Shown piece by piece: positions 50,973-61,739 of a DNA stretch of 64,000 nucleotides. Made by a program: the position numbers and the translations under genes. Under the pieces are notes generated by a model, which had not been told where the DNA came from, searched no databases, and worked only from the letters and a program-made list of their open reading frames with translations. The DNA is taken from contig SFDT01000003.1 of NCBI GenBank assembly GCA_004558115.1, positions 42,319 through 106,318 on the forward strand, read 5' to 3'. The stretch comes from Clostridiales bacterium (GTDB lineage Bacteria; Bacillota; Clostridia; Oscillospirales; Oscillospiraceae). Each line of letters opens with the position of its first letter. Position 1 is the stretch's first letter.

Positions 50973-53507
50973 ATGAAGAAGTTCCTTTCTCTGGTTCTGG
51001 CTCTGGTTATGACCATGTCTCTGGTCACCATCAGCGCCGGCGCCAAGGACTTCACGGACGGCAGCAAGATCACTTATCAAGAAGCTGTCGACGTGATCTC
51101 CGAACTGGACATCGTTGACGGCTATTCCGCCGGCGATTTCCGTCCCAGCAACACCCTGACCCGTGGCGCGGCTGCCAAGATCATCTGCAACATGATCCTG
51201 GGCCCCACCACTGCGGACGCTCTGTCCGCGACTTCCGCTCCCTTCTCTGATGTTCCCGCCGACAGCGTGTTCGCCGGCTACATCACCTACTGCTCCAAGG
51301 AAGGCATCATCTCCGGTTATGCTGATGGCACCTTCCGTCCCGCCGGCACCCTGAACGGCTATGCCTTCATGAAGATGCTGCTGGGCGCTCTGGGCTATGA
51401 TTCCGACGAGGAAGGCTTCACTGGCCCCAACTGGTCCATCAACGTTGCCAAGCTGGCCATCGGCATCGATCTGGACGACGGCCTGACCGAGGCTTTCAAC
51501 GGCTCCAAGGCCGTTACCCGTGAAGAGGCCTGCCTGTATGCCCTGAACACCCTGCAGGCCACCATGGTGGAGTATGACTCCAAGACCACTGTCACTGTCA
51601 ACGGCGCGCAGGTCGTCGTGGGCGGCAACGACGCCAAGGACATGAAGAACACTTCCAGCAAGCAGTACATCAAGGACGATGAATACATGCAGTTCGCCGA
51701 GAAGTACTTCGTTGACCTGAAGCTGAACGACGGCGGCGACGATGATTTCGGCCGTCCCTGCAACCAGTGGAAGATCAAGAACAACGAGATCGGCAAGTAT
51801 GCCAAGACTCCCGACGCCACCTACACCGAGGAGGTCAAGGGCAAGACCGTCCGGGCCGACCTGGGCGACGACTATGACTTCGAGCAGGTCAAGAGCGGCG
51901 ACAAGAAGGTCAGCGCTTACTACATCGACGGTGAGCTGTCTCCCGAGGCTCTGAGCAAGAGCGGCAAGAAGGACTTCGCCATCGAGAAGAACAACGACGA
52001 TGTCAAGCTGGGCGGCAACGGCGTTCTGACCGAGGTCTACATCATCGAGGGCAAGGATGAGGACACCGTCCGCATCGTCTCCATCAACACCTACCTGGCT
52101 CAGGTCTCCGGCGACTATGACGACGATGACGAAGAGCTGGATATCGAGTGGGCTGACGACACCACTCTGAGCGACAACGTTGATTCCGCCAAGGTCGACA
52201 TGACCCTCTCCAGCGACGACTTTGACAACCTGGACGCCTACGAGGATGAGGACTATGTCCTGGTCACCGTGGCTGGCAACGAGATCAAGTCCATCGCCAA
52301 GGCTGAGAAGGTCACCGCTGCTGTTACTGGCTATGTGGACGATGATTCCGTCACTGCCGGTGGTAGCACCTACGAGTACAGCAAGACCTACAACGACGGC
52401 AACGGCTTCGATGGCGAATACAGCATCAAAGAGGACTATGACCTGTACCTGGATGCCTATGGCTACGTCATCTTCGCCGACGGCGTTGAGGACGACGGCA
52501 AGTTCGTCTATATCGACGACTTCTATGCCGCTTCCAACTCCTCCAAGGCCACTGTGAAGGCCAACGCCTACTTCCTGGACGGCACCAACGACGAGATCAC
52601 CGTCGACAAGGTGGGCGGTGTCTCTGTCAAGGGACAGTCTGATGCTAACGAGCTGAGAAACGATGAATTTGAAAAGGCCGCCGGTGCTGGCTGGTACAGC
52701 TACACCACCTCTGGTGAGAAGTACAAGCTGACCTGGAAGGCTGAGGCGAAGAAGGCCACCGGCACTGTGACCGATAAAGACACCGTCTCCATCATGGGCA
52801 TCGCCCGCGGCACCAGCTCCACCGTCTTCGTGGTGGTGGACGATGACGACGATGTGTCTGTCTACACCGGCATCAAAAAGGTCCCCGAGATCACCGTCAA
52901 TAATGCTGCTTCCGGCGATGCTGCCTACATCTCCGTCGTGTATGACAAGCAGACCTCTTATGCCAAGTACGTGTTCATCGACCTGGGCGATGTTGCCACT
53001 TCCAAGGGCGGCGATAAGACCGGCGACGTCGTCTTCCTGTACAAGGATAAGTATGACAAGCGCGGCACCGACGCCGATGAGAACGTGTATTACAGCTACA
53101 AGGCCGTTCTGAACGGTGAGGTCACCAAGGTCAAGTTCGACGAGGACAACGGCACTCTGGGCATTGGCCTGTTCACCGAGGTCGAGTACGACGACAACGG
53201 CTATGTCACCAAGTTCACTTCGATCACCGAGAAGAAGTATCCCGCTTCTGATGTTAAGACCGAGGATTGGACTGCTGATGAGAACATTGGCAACGGCAAG
53301 ATCGAGCAGAAGAGCGGTGTTGTCACCATCAACGATGTCAGCTATTACATGGCTGACGGCGCCAAGATCATGGCTGTTGACGACGGCGACATGAAGACTG
53401 TCACCGCCAAGAAGCTGGCTTCCGATTACAAAGCTGAGGCTGTCTACGGCGTCATGAACAGCAACGGTGAGTTCACCTACCTGTTCGTTGTGACCGACAA
53501 GGCCTGA
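50973..53507 (+). CDS. S-layer homology domain surface protein
   Basis: 844 residues. Signal peptide MKKFLSLVLALVMTMSLV, then three SLH-type modules: about 27-75 (ELDIVDGYSAGDFRPSNTLTR), 90-140 (KEGIISGYADGTFRPAGTLN) and 150-195 (NGSKAVTREEACLYALN), which bind secondary cell-wall polymer. The remaining ~640 residues are acidic, Asp-rich and repetitive in beta-strand texture, with runs of four to five Asp. Codons are biased to the forms typical of very highly expressed genes (many GCT, TCC, AAG, GAC). Strong promoter, strong AAAGGAGGA site and long leader fit an abundant envelope protein. Confidence 0.9.
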   Translation: MKKFLSLVLALVMTMSLVTISAGAKDFTDGSKITYQEAVDVISELDIVDGYSAGDFRPSNTLTRGAAAKIICNMILGPTTADALSATSAPFSDVPADSVFAGYITYCSKEGIISGYADGTFRPAGTLNGYAFMKMLLGALGYDSDEEGFTGPNWSINVAKLAIGIDLDDGLTEAFNGSKAVTREEACLYALNTLQATMVEYDSKTTVTVNGAQVVVGGNDAKDMKNTSSKQYIKDDEYMQFAEKYFVDLKLNDGGDDDFGRPCNQWKIKNNEIGKYAKTPDATYTEEVKGKTVRADLGDDYDFEQVKSGDKKVSAYYIDGELSPEALSKSGKKDFAIEKNNDDVKLGGNGVLTEVYIIEGKDEDTVRIVSINTYLAQVSGDYDDDDEELDIEWADDTTLSDNVDSAKVDMTLSSDDFDNLDAYEDEDYVLVTVAGNEIKSIAKAEKVTAAVTGYVDDDSVTAGGSTYEYSKTYNDGNGFDGEYSIKEDYDLYLDAYGYVIFADGVEDDGKFVYIDDFYAASNSSKATVKANAYFLDGTNDEITVDKVGGVSVKGQSDANELRNDEFEKAAGAGWYSYTTSGEKYKLTWKAEAKKATGTVTDKDTVSIMGIARGTSSTVFVVVDDDDDVSVYTGIKKVPEITVNNAASGDAAYISVVYDKQTSYAKYVFIDLGDVATSKGGDKTGDVVFLYKDKYDKRGTDADENVYYSYKAVLNGEVTKVKFDEDNGTLGIGLFTEVEYDDNGYVTKFTSITEKKYPASDVKTEDWTADENIGNGKIEQKSGVVTINDVSYYMADGAKIMAVDDGDMKTVTAKKLASDYKAEAVYGVMNSNGEFTYLFVVTDKA

Positions 53508-53550
53508 TCTTCACATTTGTGAAGTGTCCGCCCTGTAAAGGCTGAACAGA

Positions 53551-53584
53551 AAAGGCCCCGCACCGAAAGGTGCGGGGCCCTTTT
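53551..53584 (+). terminator. Terminator after the S-layer-type gene
   Basis: GGCCCCGCACC / GGTGCGGGGCC with a GAAA tetraloop, then CTTTT. Confidence 0.93.
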
Positions 53585-53666
53585 CCGTTCTGATGGAAAC
53601 TTCCTCTTGACGGCGGGGGAAAAAAGCGGTTTCATAGATTTGAATCGACTGTGAGGAGGACTTCCC

Positions 53667-54539
53667 TTGAACGCGAGAACCAGAGCCTGCCTGTGCATCA
53701 TCCTGGCCGCCGCCCTGTGGGGCGTTATCGGCGTGTTTTTCAACCTGCTCAGCGGTCTGGGCTTTACCCAGATGCAGGTGGTGGCCATCCGCTCCGCCAC
53801 CGCCGCCGCGGCTCTGGGGCTGTACCTGCTGGTCCGGGACCGGCCGCTTTTTCGGGTGCGGCTGCGGGACTGCTGGTGCTTCGTGGGCACGGGGGTTTTC
53901 AGCCTGGTGTTTTTCAACTGGTGCTACTTCACTGCCATGGAGCTGACGTCCCTGGCGGTGGCGGCGGTGCTGCTGTATACCGCCCCCATGTTCGTTATGC
54001 TGTTTTCCGCCCTGCTGTTCCGGGAGCCCATTGGTCCCAGGAAGGTGGTGGCCCTGGTCATGACCTTTGCCGGATGCCTGCTGGTGGCGGGGGGCTTCGG
54101 CAGCGGCGGCGCCGTCTCGCCCCGGGGCTTTTTCGTGGGCCTGGGCGCCGGCATCGGCTACGCCCTGTACAGCATTTTCAGCCGCTTTGCTCTGGAAAAA
54201 GGCTATTCCTCCGCCACCATCTCCTTTTACACATTCCTGTTTGCCGCCGCAGCGGCGCTGCCCCTATCCCATCTTTGGACGGCGGGGCCGCTGCTGGTCC
54301 AGCCGGCAGCGGCGGTGGGCGCCTTGGGCATCGGCGTTTTGTGCTGCGTGTTCCCTTACCTCCTCTACACCCAGGGCCTGGCCGGGGTGGAGACGGGCCA
54401 GGCGGCCATTATGGCCACGGTGGAGCCCGCCGTGGCGGCGCTGGTGAGCTTTGCCCTGTACGGAGAATCCCTGCTGGGGGCCAAGGGCGCCGGGATCTTG
54501 CTGATCTTCGCCGCCGTGGCGGTGCTGAACCGCAAGTAA
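53667..54539 (+). CDS. EamA/DMT-superfamily transporter
   Basis: 290 residues, ten predicted membrane helices in two EamA repeats (LAAALWGVIGVFFNLLSGLGF near the start; the second repeat begins near FFVGLGAGIGYALYSIFSR). Probably exports a metabolite such as an amino acid; substrate unknown. Start TTG 53667 with GTGAGGAGGA upstream. Ends 17 bases before the cyclase gene, so an operon is likely. Confidence 0.88.
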   Translation: MNARTRACLCIILAAALWGVIGVFFNLLSGLGFTQMQVVAIRSATAAAALGLYLLVRDRPLFRVRLRDCWCFVGTGVFSLVFFNWCYFTAMELTSLAVAAVLLYTAPMFVMLFSALLFREPIGPRKVVALVMTFAGCLLVAGGFGSGGAVSPRGFFVGLGAGIGYALYSIFSRFALEKGYSSATISFYTFLFAAAAALPLSHLWTAGPLLVQPAAAVGALGIGVLCCVFPYLLYTQGLAGVETGQAAIMATVEPAVAALVSFALYGESLLGAKGAGILLIFAAVAVLNRK

Positions 54540-54556
54540 GGAAAGGATGTGAACCC

Positions 54557-55192
54557 ATGCGGGTCGTGGACTTTACCCATGTTCTCCAGCGGGAGATGCC
54601 GGTCTATCCCGGCACGCCGCTGCCGGAGCTGGCCGTCGCCAGCAACTGGGAGCGGGACGGCTTCCATGAGACGCGCCTGACGCTGCATTCCCACACCGGC
54701 ACCCACATGGACGCCCCCGCCCACCTGTTCCCGGCTGGGGCCACGCTGGATGCCCTGCCGCCAGAGCGGTTCGCGGGCACGGCGCTGGTGGTCCCCTGTG
54801 CCGGCGCCGGGGCCGTGCTGCACATGGACCTTCTGGCCCCCGTCAAGGACGCGGCGGACCGGGCGGATTTTCTGCTGTTCCACACCGGATGGGACCGCCT
54901 TTGGGGGCAGGCGGCCTACTTTGAAGGCTATCCCGTGCCGGGGGAGGACGTGGTGGACTACCTCCTGTCCTCCGGCAAAAAGGGCGTGGGCCTGGACACC
55001 GTCAGTGTGGACCCTGTGGGGGACGGGGCCCTTCCCATCCACCGGCGGCTGTTGGGCGGCGGGCTGGTCATCGTGGAGAACCTCACCAACCTGGCCGCCG
55101 CGGGCGGGGAGCCGTTCACCTTCTGCGCCTTGCCTTTGCACTATGAGAAGGCTGACGGCGCCCCGGTGCGGGCCGTGGGCCTCTGGCTGTGA
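54557..55192 (+). CDS. Cyclase-family (kynurenine formamidase-like) metal hydrolase
   Basis: 211 residues. Metal-site motif HSHTGTHMDAPAH; N-terminal VVDFTHVLQREMPVYPG; C-terminal VIVENLTNLAA is typical of the family. Members hydrolyse N-formyl-kynurenine, isatin or similar amides; the natural substrate here is unknown. The open frame starts far upstream at 53651 inside the transporter gene, but ATG 54557 has GAAAGGATGTG upstream. Second gene of a probable three-gene operon. Confidence 0.85.
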   Translation: MRVVDFTHVLQREMPVYPGTPLPELAVASNWERDGFHETRLTLHSHTGTHMDAPAHLFPAGATLDALPPERFAGTALVVPCAGAGAVLHMDLLAPVKDAADRADFLLFHTGWDRLWGQAAYFEGYPVPGEDVVDYLLSSGKKGVGLDTVSVDPVGDGALPIHRRLLGGGLVIVENLTNLAAAGGEPFTFCALPLHYEKADGAPVRAVGLWL

Positions 55193-55202
55193 CGGAGGGG
55201 CC

Positions 55203-55931
55203 ATGGCGTATTACGTGTATATGCTCCGCTGCGGGGACGGCTCGCTGTACACCGGCAGCACCAACGATGTGTCCCGGCGCGTAAAAGTCCACCAAAGCGG
55301 AAAGGGCGCCAAATACACCCGCAGCCGCCTGCCGGTGGAGCTGGTGTATCAGGAGGAGCTGCCGGATCGCTCCGCCGCCCTGCGGCGGGAGGCGGCCATG
55401 AAAAAATTGACCAGGGGGCAGAAGCTGGCCCTGCTGGCGAAAAAGGAGAACATGCAAATGGAGATGCGCAGAAAAGATCGTCAGATGACGGAGGAGTTCG
55501 CCTGGGAGGTGGTGGACCGCTGCGAGTACGCCGTGGTGGCCATGACAGCGGAGGACGGGTACCCCTACTGCCTGCCGGTGAATGTGGTCCGGGAGGGGCG
55601 GAACATTTATTTCCACAGCGCCATGGCGGGACGGAAGGCGGAGAGCCTGCGGCTCCACCCCCGGGTGTGTCTCACCTGCGTGGGGGAGAACCAGGTGCTG
55701 CCGGAGCGGTACACCACCCTGTACGCCTCCGCCGTGGCCTTCGGCACCGCCCGGGAGCTGACGGATGCGCGGGAGAAGACGGAGGCCCTGCGGCTGCTGT
55801 GCCGGCGCTACGCGCCAAACCACATGGACGGCTTTGACGCCGCCATGGATGCCAGCCTGGGCCGCACGGCCATCTGGTGCATCGCCGTGGAGGAGATTAC
55901 CGGCAAGAGCAACCGCAACAACCACCGCTGA
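55203..55931 (+). CDS. Fusion of a GIY-YIG (UPF0213) domain and a pyridoxamine-5'-phosphate-oxidase-like domain
   Basis: 242 residues in one uninterrupted frame. Residues 1-80 are a complete GIY-YIG nuclease-type domain: YYVYMLRCGDGSLYTGSTND, ARG-like VKVHQSGKGAKYTRSRLP and EAAMKKLTRGQKLAL. Residues ~85-242 form a flavin-binding split-barrel of the NimA/PNPOx group: VVDRCEYAVVAMTAEDGYPYCLPVN, IYFHSAMAGRKAESLR and TALWC-like IWCIAVEEITGK. An internal AAGGAG (55443-55448) with ATGs at 55452 and 55458 could let the second domain be made alone. ATG 55203 has GGAGGGG upstream. Confidence 0.85.
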   Translation: MAYYVYMLRCGDGSLYTGSTNDVSRRVKVHQSGKGAKYTRSRLPVELVYQEELPDRSAALRREAAMKKLTRGQKLALLAKKENMQMEMRRKDRQMTEEFAWEVVDRCEYAVVAMTAEDGYPYCLPVNVVREGRNIYFHSAMAGRKAESLRLHPRVCLTCVGENQVLPERYTTLYASAVAFGTARELTDAREKTEALRLLCRRYAPNHMDGFDAAMDASLGRTAIWCIAVEEITGKSNRNNHR

Positions 55932-55933
55932 AC

Positions 55934-55967
55934 AAAAAAGAAGGACGCGCAGCGTCCTTCTTTTTTT
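55934..55967. terminator. Bidirectional terminator after the fusion gene
   Basis: AAAAAAGAAGGACGC / GCGTCCTTCTTTTTTT with a GCA loop; it overlaps the last two bases of the convergent lipoprotein gene. Confidence 0.93.
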
Positions 55968-57504
55968 ACTCCTCCCGCAGGTGGATGGTGCAGGAGGTCA
56001 GGTCATAAAAGGGGTTGGCCATGGTGGGCTTCAGGCCCTCCACCACTCCGGTCTGTACCAGGACGGAGGTGGATTTGAAGCATACCGGCAGGATGGGGGA
56101 CTGCTGGCGCAGGTGGGCGCACAGGTTTTTCAGGGCGGCGCCCCGGTCCGAAGCGGCGGCGCAGCTCGCCAGAAGCTGGTCCGTCTGGGGGCTGGACCAG
56201 CCGCCGTAGTTCAGGGAACCGCCGGTGCCCAGAAGGGCGGACAGGTCCCAATCGGCGGTGAGTTTCACCTCACCGTAATAAAGGTCGAAATCTCCGGCCG
56301 CCAGGGCGGCGGTGTACTCCTCCCAGGGCAGGGCCCGTACCTCGATGCTCAGGTCAAAGGCGGACAGGCTCCGGGCGATCTGCTCCGCGGCGGAGACCTT
56401 GAAGCTGTTTTCGCTGTTCACCAGCAGCGTGACCGCGCGGGTGCTGCCGGAGGCAAAGCCCGCCTCCGCCATGGCGGCGGCAAAGGCGTCGTAGGAGTAG
56501 GTCTCCTCCAGCTCCGATGGGTACAGGGGGGAGACGGGGGAGATGGGGAACTGGGCGGCGGTGCCGTGGCCGGAGAGATAGGCGCCGACCACAGAAGTGC
56601 GGTTGATGCCAAGACTCAGGGCGGAGCGCAGGGCGGCGCTGTCAAAGGGGGCCTTTTGCGTGTTGAAGCCCACGTACTGCAAGATGGTGGTGTCCGCGTC
56701 CTGGAAACTGATGCTGCCGGTGACGCTGACGGGAGCGGTGCCCGTCAAATCGGCGGTGATGAGCTGAATATCGTGGGAGGTGAACTGGTAGAGCATGGTG
56801 TCCCGGTCCTCGGCGGCGGAGAGGCCAATGGTCTCCGCCGGGACCTTACCGGACTGCCACCAGTGCGGATTGGCGGTGAGATGAGGGCCGCCTTCGCCGG
56901 AATAGGCGTAAGGGCCGGTTCCGGTGGGGAAGGCGGCGGATTCCGTGCCGGCTTTGACGATGGGAATGTCCAGCAGAGCATCAAGGCCGGTGCCGGGCCC
57001 GGTGAGGACCACGGTGACGCTTCCCTCCCCGGCGGTGATGGAGGCCACGTTTTTCAGTCGCTCTCCGTACCGGGCGGAGGACTTGGCCCGCCGCAGGGTC
57101 TGGACTACGTCTCCCGCCGTCAGGGGAGTGCCGTCGGTAAAGACAACGCCGGTGCGGAGGGTGAATACATACGTGTATGTCTCCGGGTCATAGGTGTAGC
57201 CGGAGCAGAGGACCTGCTGGGGCTCCAGGCGTTCATCCAGCTGGAACAGCCCCTCGTACAGCAGAGCGCCCACCACCTGCTGCATCCCGTCGGCGCAGGT
57301 GACGGGGTCCATGGTCTGATCGGGCAGATAGGGGAGAGTGAAGCCGGTGGGCAGGATGACATCTTCCAGCTGGGGCTCTGCTTGCTCCTGAGAGACCAGC
57401 AGCTGGCCGCTGTCCGGCTCCTCCGTGTCCTCGTACCAGCAGCCGGACAGCAGGAGCGGTGCCAGGCACAGGACGCATAGGATTTTCAAAAAGCGGTCTT
57501 TCAT
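55966..57504 (-). CDS. ABC transporter substrate-binding lipoprotein, family 5 (oligopeptide type)
   Basis: 512 residues. Lipoprotein signal with lipobox LLLSGC, then an SBP_bac_5 fold: LLYEGLFQLDERLEPQQVL, YVFTLRTGVVFTDGTPLTAGDVV, PTGTGPYAYS, ALSLGINRTSVVGAYLSG. Binds peptides, nickel or similar. No permease or ATPase genes lie nearby, so it is an orphan, or serves a transporter encoded elsewhere. Its start lies 21 bases after pgeF; the two probably share a transcript. Confidence 0.88.
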   Translation of the reverse strand: MKDRFLKILCVLCLAPLLLSGCWYEDTEEPDSGQLLVSQEQAEPQLEDVILPTGFTLPYLPDQTMDPVTCADGMQQVVGALLYEGLFQLDERLEPQQVLCSGYTYDPETYTYVFTLRTGVVFTDGTPLTAGDVVQTLRRAKSSARYGERLKNVASITAGEGSVTVVLTGPGTGLDALLDIPIVKAGTESAAFPTGTGPYAYSGEGGPHLTANPHWWQSGKVPAETIGLSAAEDRDTMLYQFTSHDIQLITADLTGTAPVSVTGSISFQDADTTILQYVGFNTQKAPFDSAALRSALSLGINRTSVVGAYLSGHGTAAQFPISPVSPLYPSELEETYSYDAFAAAMAEAGFASGSTRAVTLLVNSENSFKVSAAEQIARSLSAFDLSIEVRALPWEEYTAALAAGDFDLYYGEVKLTADWDLSALLGTGGSLNYGGWSSPQTDQLLASCAAASDRGAALKNLCAHLRQQSPILPVCFKSTSVLVQTGVVEGLKPTMANPFYDLTSCTIHLREE

Positions 57505-57525
57505 AGGATACCTCCCGGCGGGATA

Positions 57526-58326
57526 TCAGGTGAGGGAGATCATGGCGCACTGGACGCCCCGGGCCTCGCCCATTTTCCGGTGGGACCAGAACAGGTCCGG
57601 CCGGCAGGCGGTGCAGAGGCCGCATACGTCGATGTGCTCCGGCAGGACGCCGGCCTTCAGCAGCCACTGGCGGTTGAGCCCCGCCAGGTCCACGTGCCAC
57701 TTGGCGCCCCGCTGCTCCAAATAGGGGGCGGCGGCTTCGCCCAGAGCGGCCGTCATGGCGGCGGGCACGTCGCCGTCCGTTTCAAAGCAGCACTGGCCGA
57801 TGCAGGGGCCCACGGCGGCCAGCAGGTCTGCGGGACGGGAGCCATAGGCCCGTTCCAGCTCCCGCACGGTCTTTTCCACGATGCCGCCGGCGCAGCCCCG
57901 CCAGCCGGCGTGGATAGCGCCGATGGCCGGGTGGACCGGGTCGTACAGCAAAATGATACCGCAGTCGGCGGAGAAGACTGCCAAGGGCAGATCCTTTTCA
58001 TCGGTGATGAGGGCGTCGGCGGTGTAGTCCCGCTCCGACCACAGGCCCTTGCCGGCGTCTGAAGCGGTACAGCGGCGGACGGTGGTCTCATGGACCTGCT
58101 TGGCCAGGACCACACGGCGATGGTCCGCGCCGATGACGCCGCAGAAGCGGCGGAAATTTTCCCGCAGGTTTTCCGGGCTGTCAGCGCAGCCGGTCCGCAG
58201 GTTCAAAGAATCGAAGGGTGCCGGACTGACGCCGCCGCTGCGGGTGGAAAACCCGTGGCAGATGATTGACAGCCGTGGGGAAGTCAGCCAACTAAGGCCG
58301 TTTTGGGTGTGGGATTCAAAGGGCAT
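57526..58326 (-). CDS. pgeF: Peptidoglycan editing factor PgeF (YfiH / laccase-domain family)
   Basis: 266 residues of the former polyphenol-oxidase-like family, now linked to removing misincorporated residues from peptidoglycan precursors. Motifs: HGFSTRSGGVS, VLAKQVHETTV, VFSADCGIILLYDP, GAIHAGWRGCAGGIVE, AVGPCIGQCCFE, with the conserved His/Cys metal set. GGAGGCCCCT precedes the ATG. Confidence 0.92.
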   Translation of the reverse strand: MPFESHTQNGLSWLTSPRLSIICHGFSTRSGGVSPAPFDSLNLRTGCADSPENLRENFRRFCGVIGADHRRVVLAKQVHETTVRRCTASDAGKGLWSERDYTADALITDEKDLPLAVFSADCGIILLYDPVHPAIGAIHAGWRGCAGGIVEKTVRELERAYGSRPADLLAAVGPCIGQCCFETDGDVPAAMTAALGEAAAPYLEQRGAKWHVDLAGLNRQWLLKAGVLPEHIDVCGLCTACRPDLFWSHRKMGEARGVQCAMISLT

Positions 58327-58338
58327 AGGGGCCTCCGT

Positions 58339-58563
58339 TCAGTCTTGTTTTTCCACAACTTCATGATGGGTGTAGCCGTGGTGGACATAGCCGAGACCGG
58401 CCACGACCACGATGAAGCCCACGACGGCCAGCAGTATGCCCAGCCAGCCGTTCACCACGGCGCCCACAAGGCAAAGGGCGATGCCGGTCAGCAGCAGGGC
58501 GATCCCAAACAGCATTTCCTTGATGTCCTGTAACAGTGCCAGAATGCCGTCACTGTCTTTCAT
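58339..58563 (-). CDS. Small two-helix membrane protein, unknown function
   Basis: 74 residues: a short amphipathic start, helix 1 (MLFGIALLLTGIALCLVGAVV), helix 2 (LGILLAVVGFIVVVAGLGYV), and a His-rich tail (HHGYTHHEVVEKQD) that might bind metal. ATG 58563 has GGAAAGGAG upstream. It lies 12 bases before pgeF and so is probably cotranscribed. No family recognised. Confidence 0.7.
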   Translation of the reverse strand: MKDSDGILALLQDIKEMLFGIALLLTGIALCLVGAVVNGWLGILLAVVGFIVVVAGLGYVHHGYTHHEVVEKQD

Positions 58564-58583
58564 AAAGCGCTCCTTTCCAACAG

Positions 58584-58624
58584 AAAAACGCTCCCCTGCC
58601 CTCCGGCAGTTGGAGAACAGGGGG
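58584..58624 (-). terminator. Terminator after secA
   Basis: On the minus strand CCCCTG ... CTCC pairs with GGAG ... CAGGGG (58593-58624), followed by AGCGTTTTT. Confidence 0.7.
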
Positions 58625-58654
58625 GATTGGATAGGGAGGGCAAAGCCCCCCTCT

Positions 58655-61405
<2,751 letters not shown>

Positions 61406-61486
61406 AATGTATGAAACATCCTTTCCGTTTTCAGCTCTTTCCTGAGAAAGGGAAGAAATTTTCGCGGCTCATAAAAAAGCAAGCAT

Positions 61487-61515
61487 AGCATACCACAAAA
61501 AGCCAGAGATTGCAA
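61487..61515 (-). promoter_or_regulatory. secA promoter
   Basis: Minus strand TTGCAA (61510-61515), 17-bp spacer, TATGCT (61487-61492), about 80 bases before the start codon. The rest of 61516-61659 shows no gene. Confidence 0.65.
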
Positions 61516-61659
61516 AGAAAAACGGGAATTTCTCAAAAAGTTCACAATTGAAAAACGTTTTCCCGCCTGGTTCTTCGGGAAAGAGAGCACCTGGCGGCGG
61601 CAGAGGCTTTTCCTCGGCGGCGGAACGATCAAAACCGGACATTTTCCCGAAAACGTCGA

Positions 61660-61688
61660 TTGTGCTTTTTCCTGGGGCATGGTACAAT
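61660..61688 (+). promoter_or_regulatory. Promoter of the beta-CASP gene
   Basis: TTGTGC (61660-61665), 17-bp spacer, TACAAT (61683-61688). Confidence 0.65.
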
Positions 61689-61739
61689 GAAGCCAAGAAA
61701 AAAGACCCGGCGGATTCAGAACGACAAGGAGGGTTCCCT

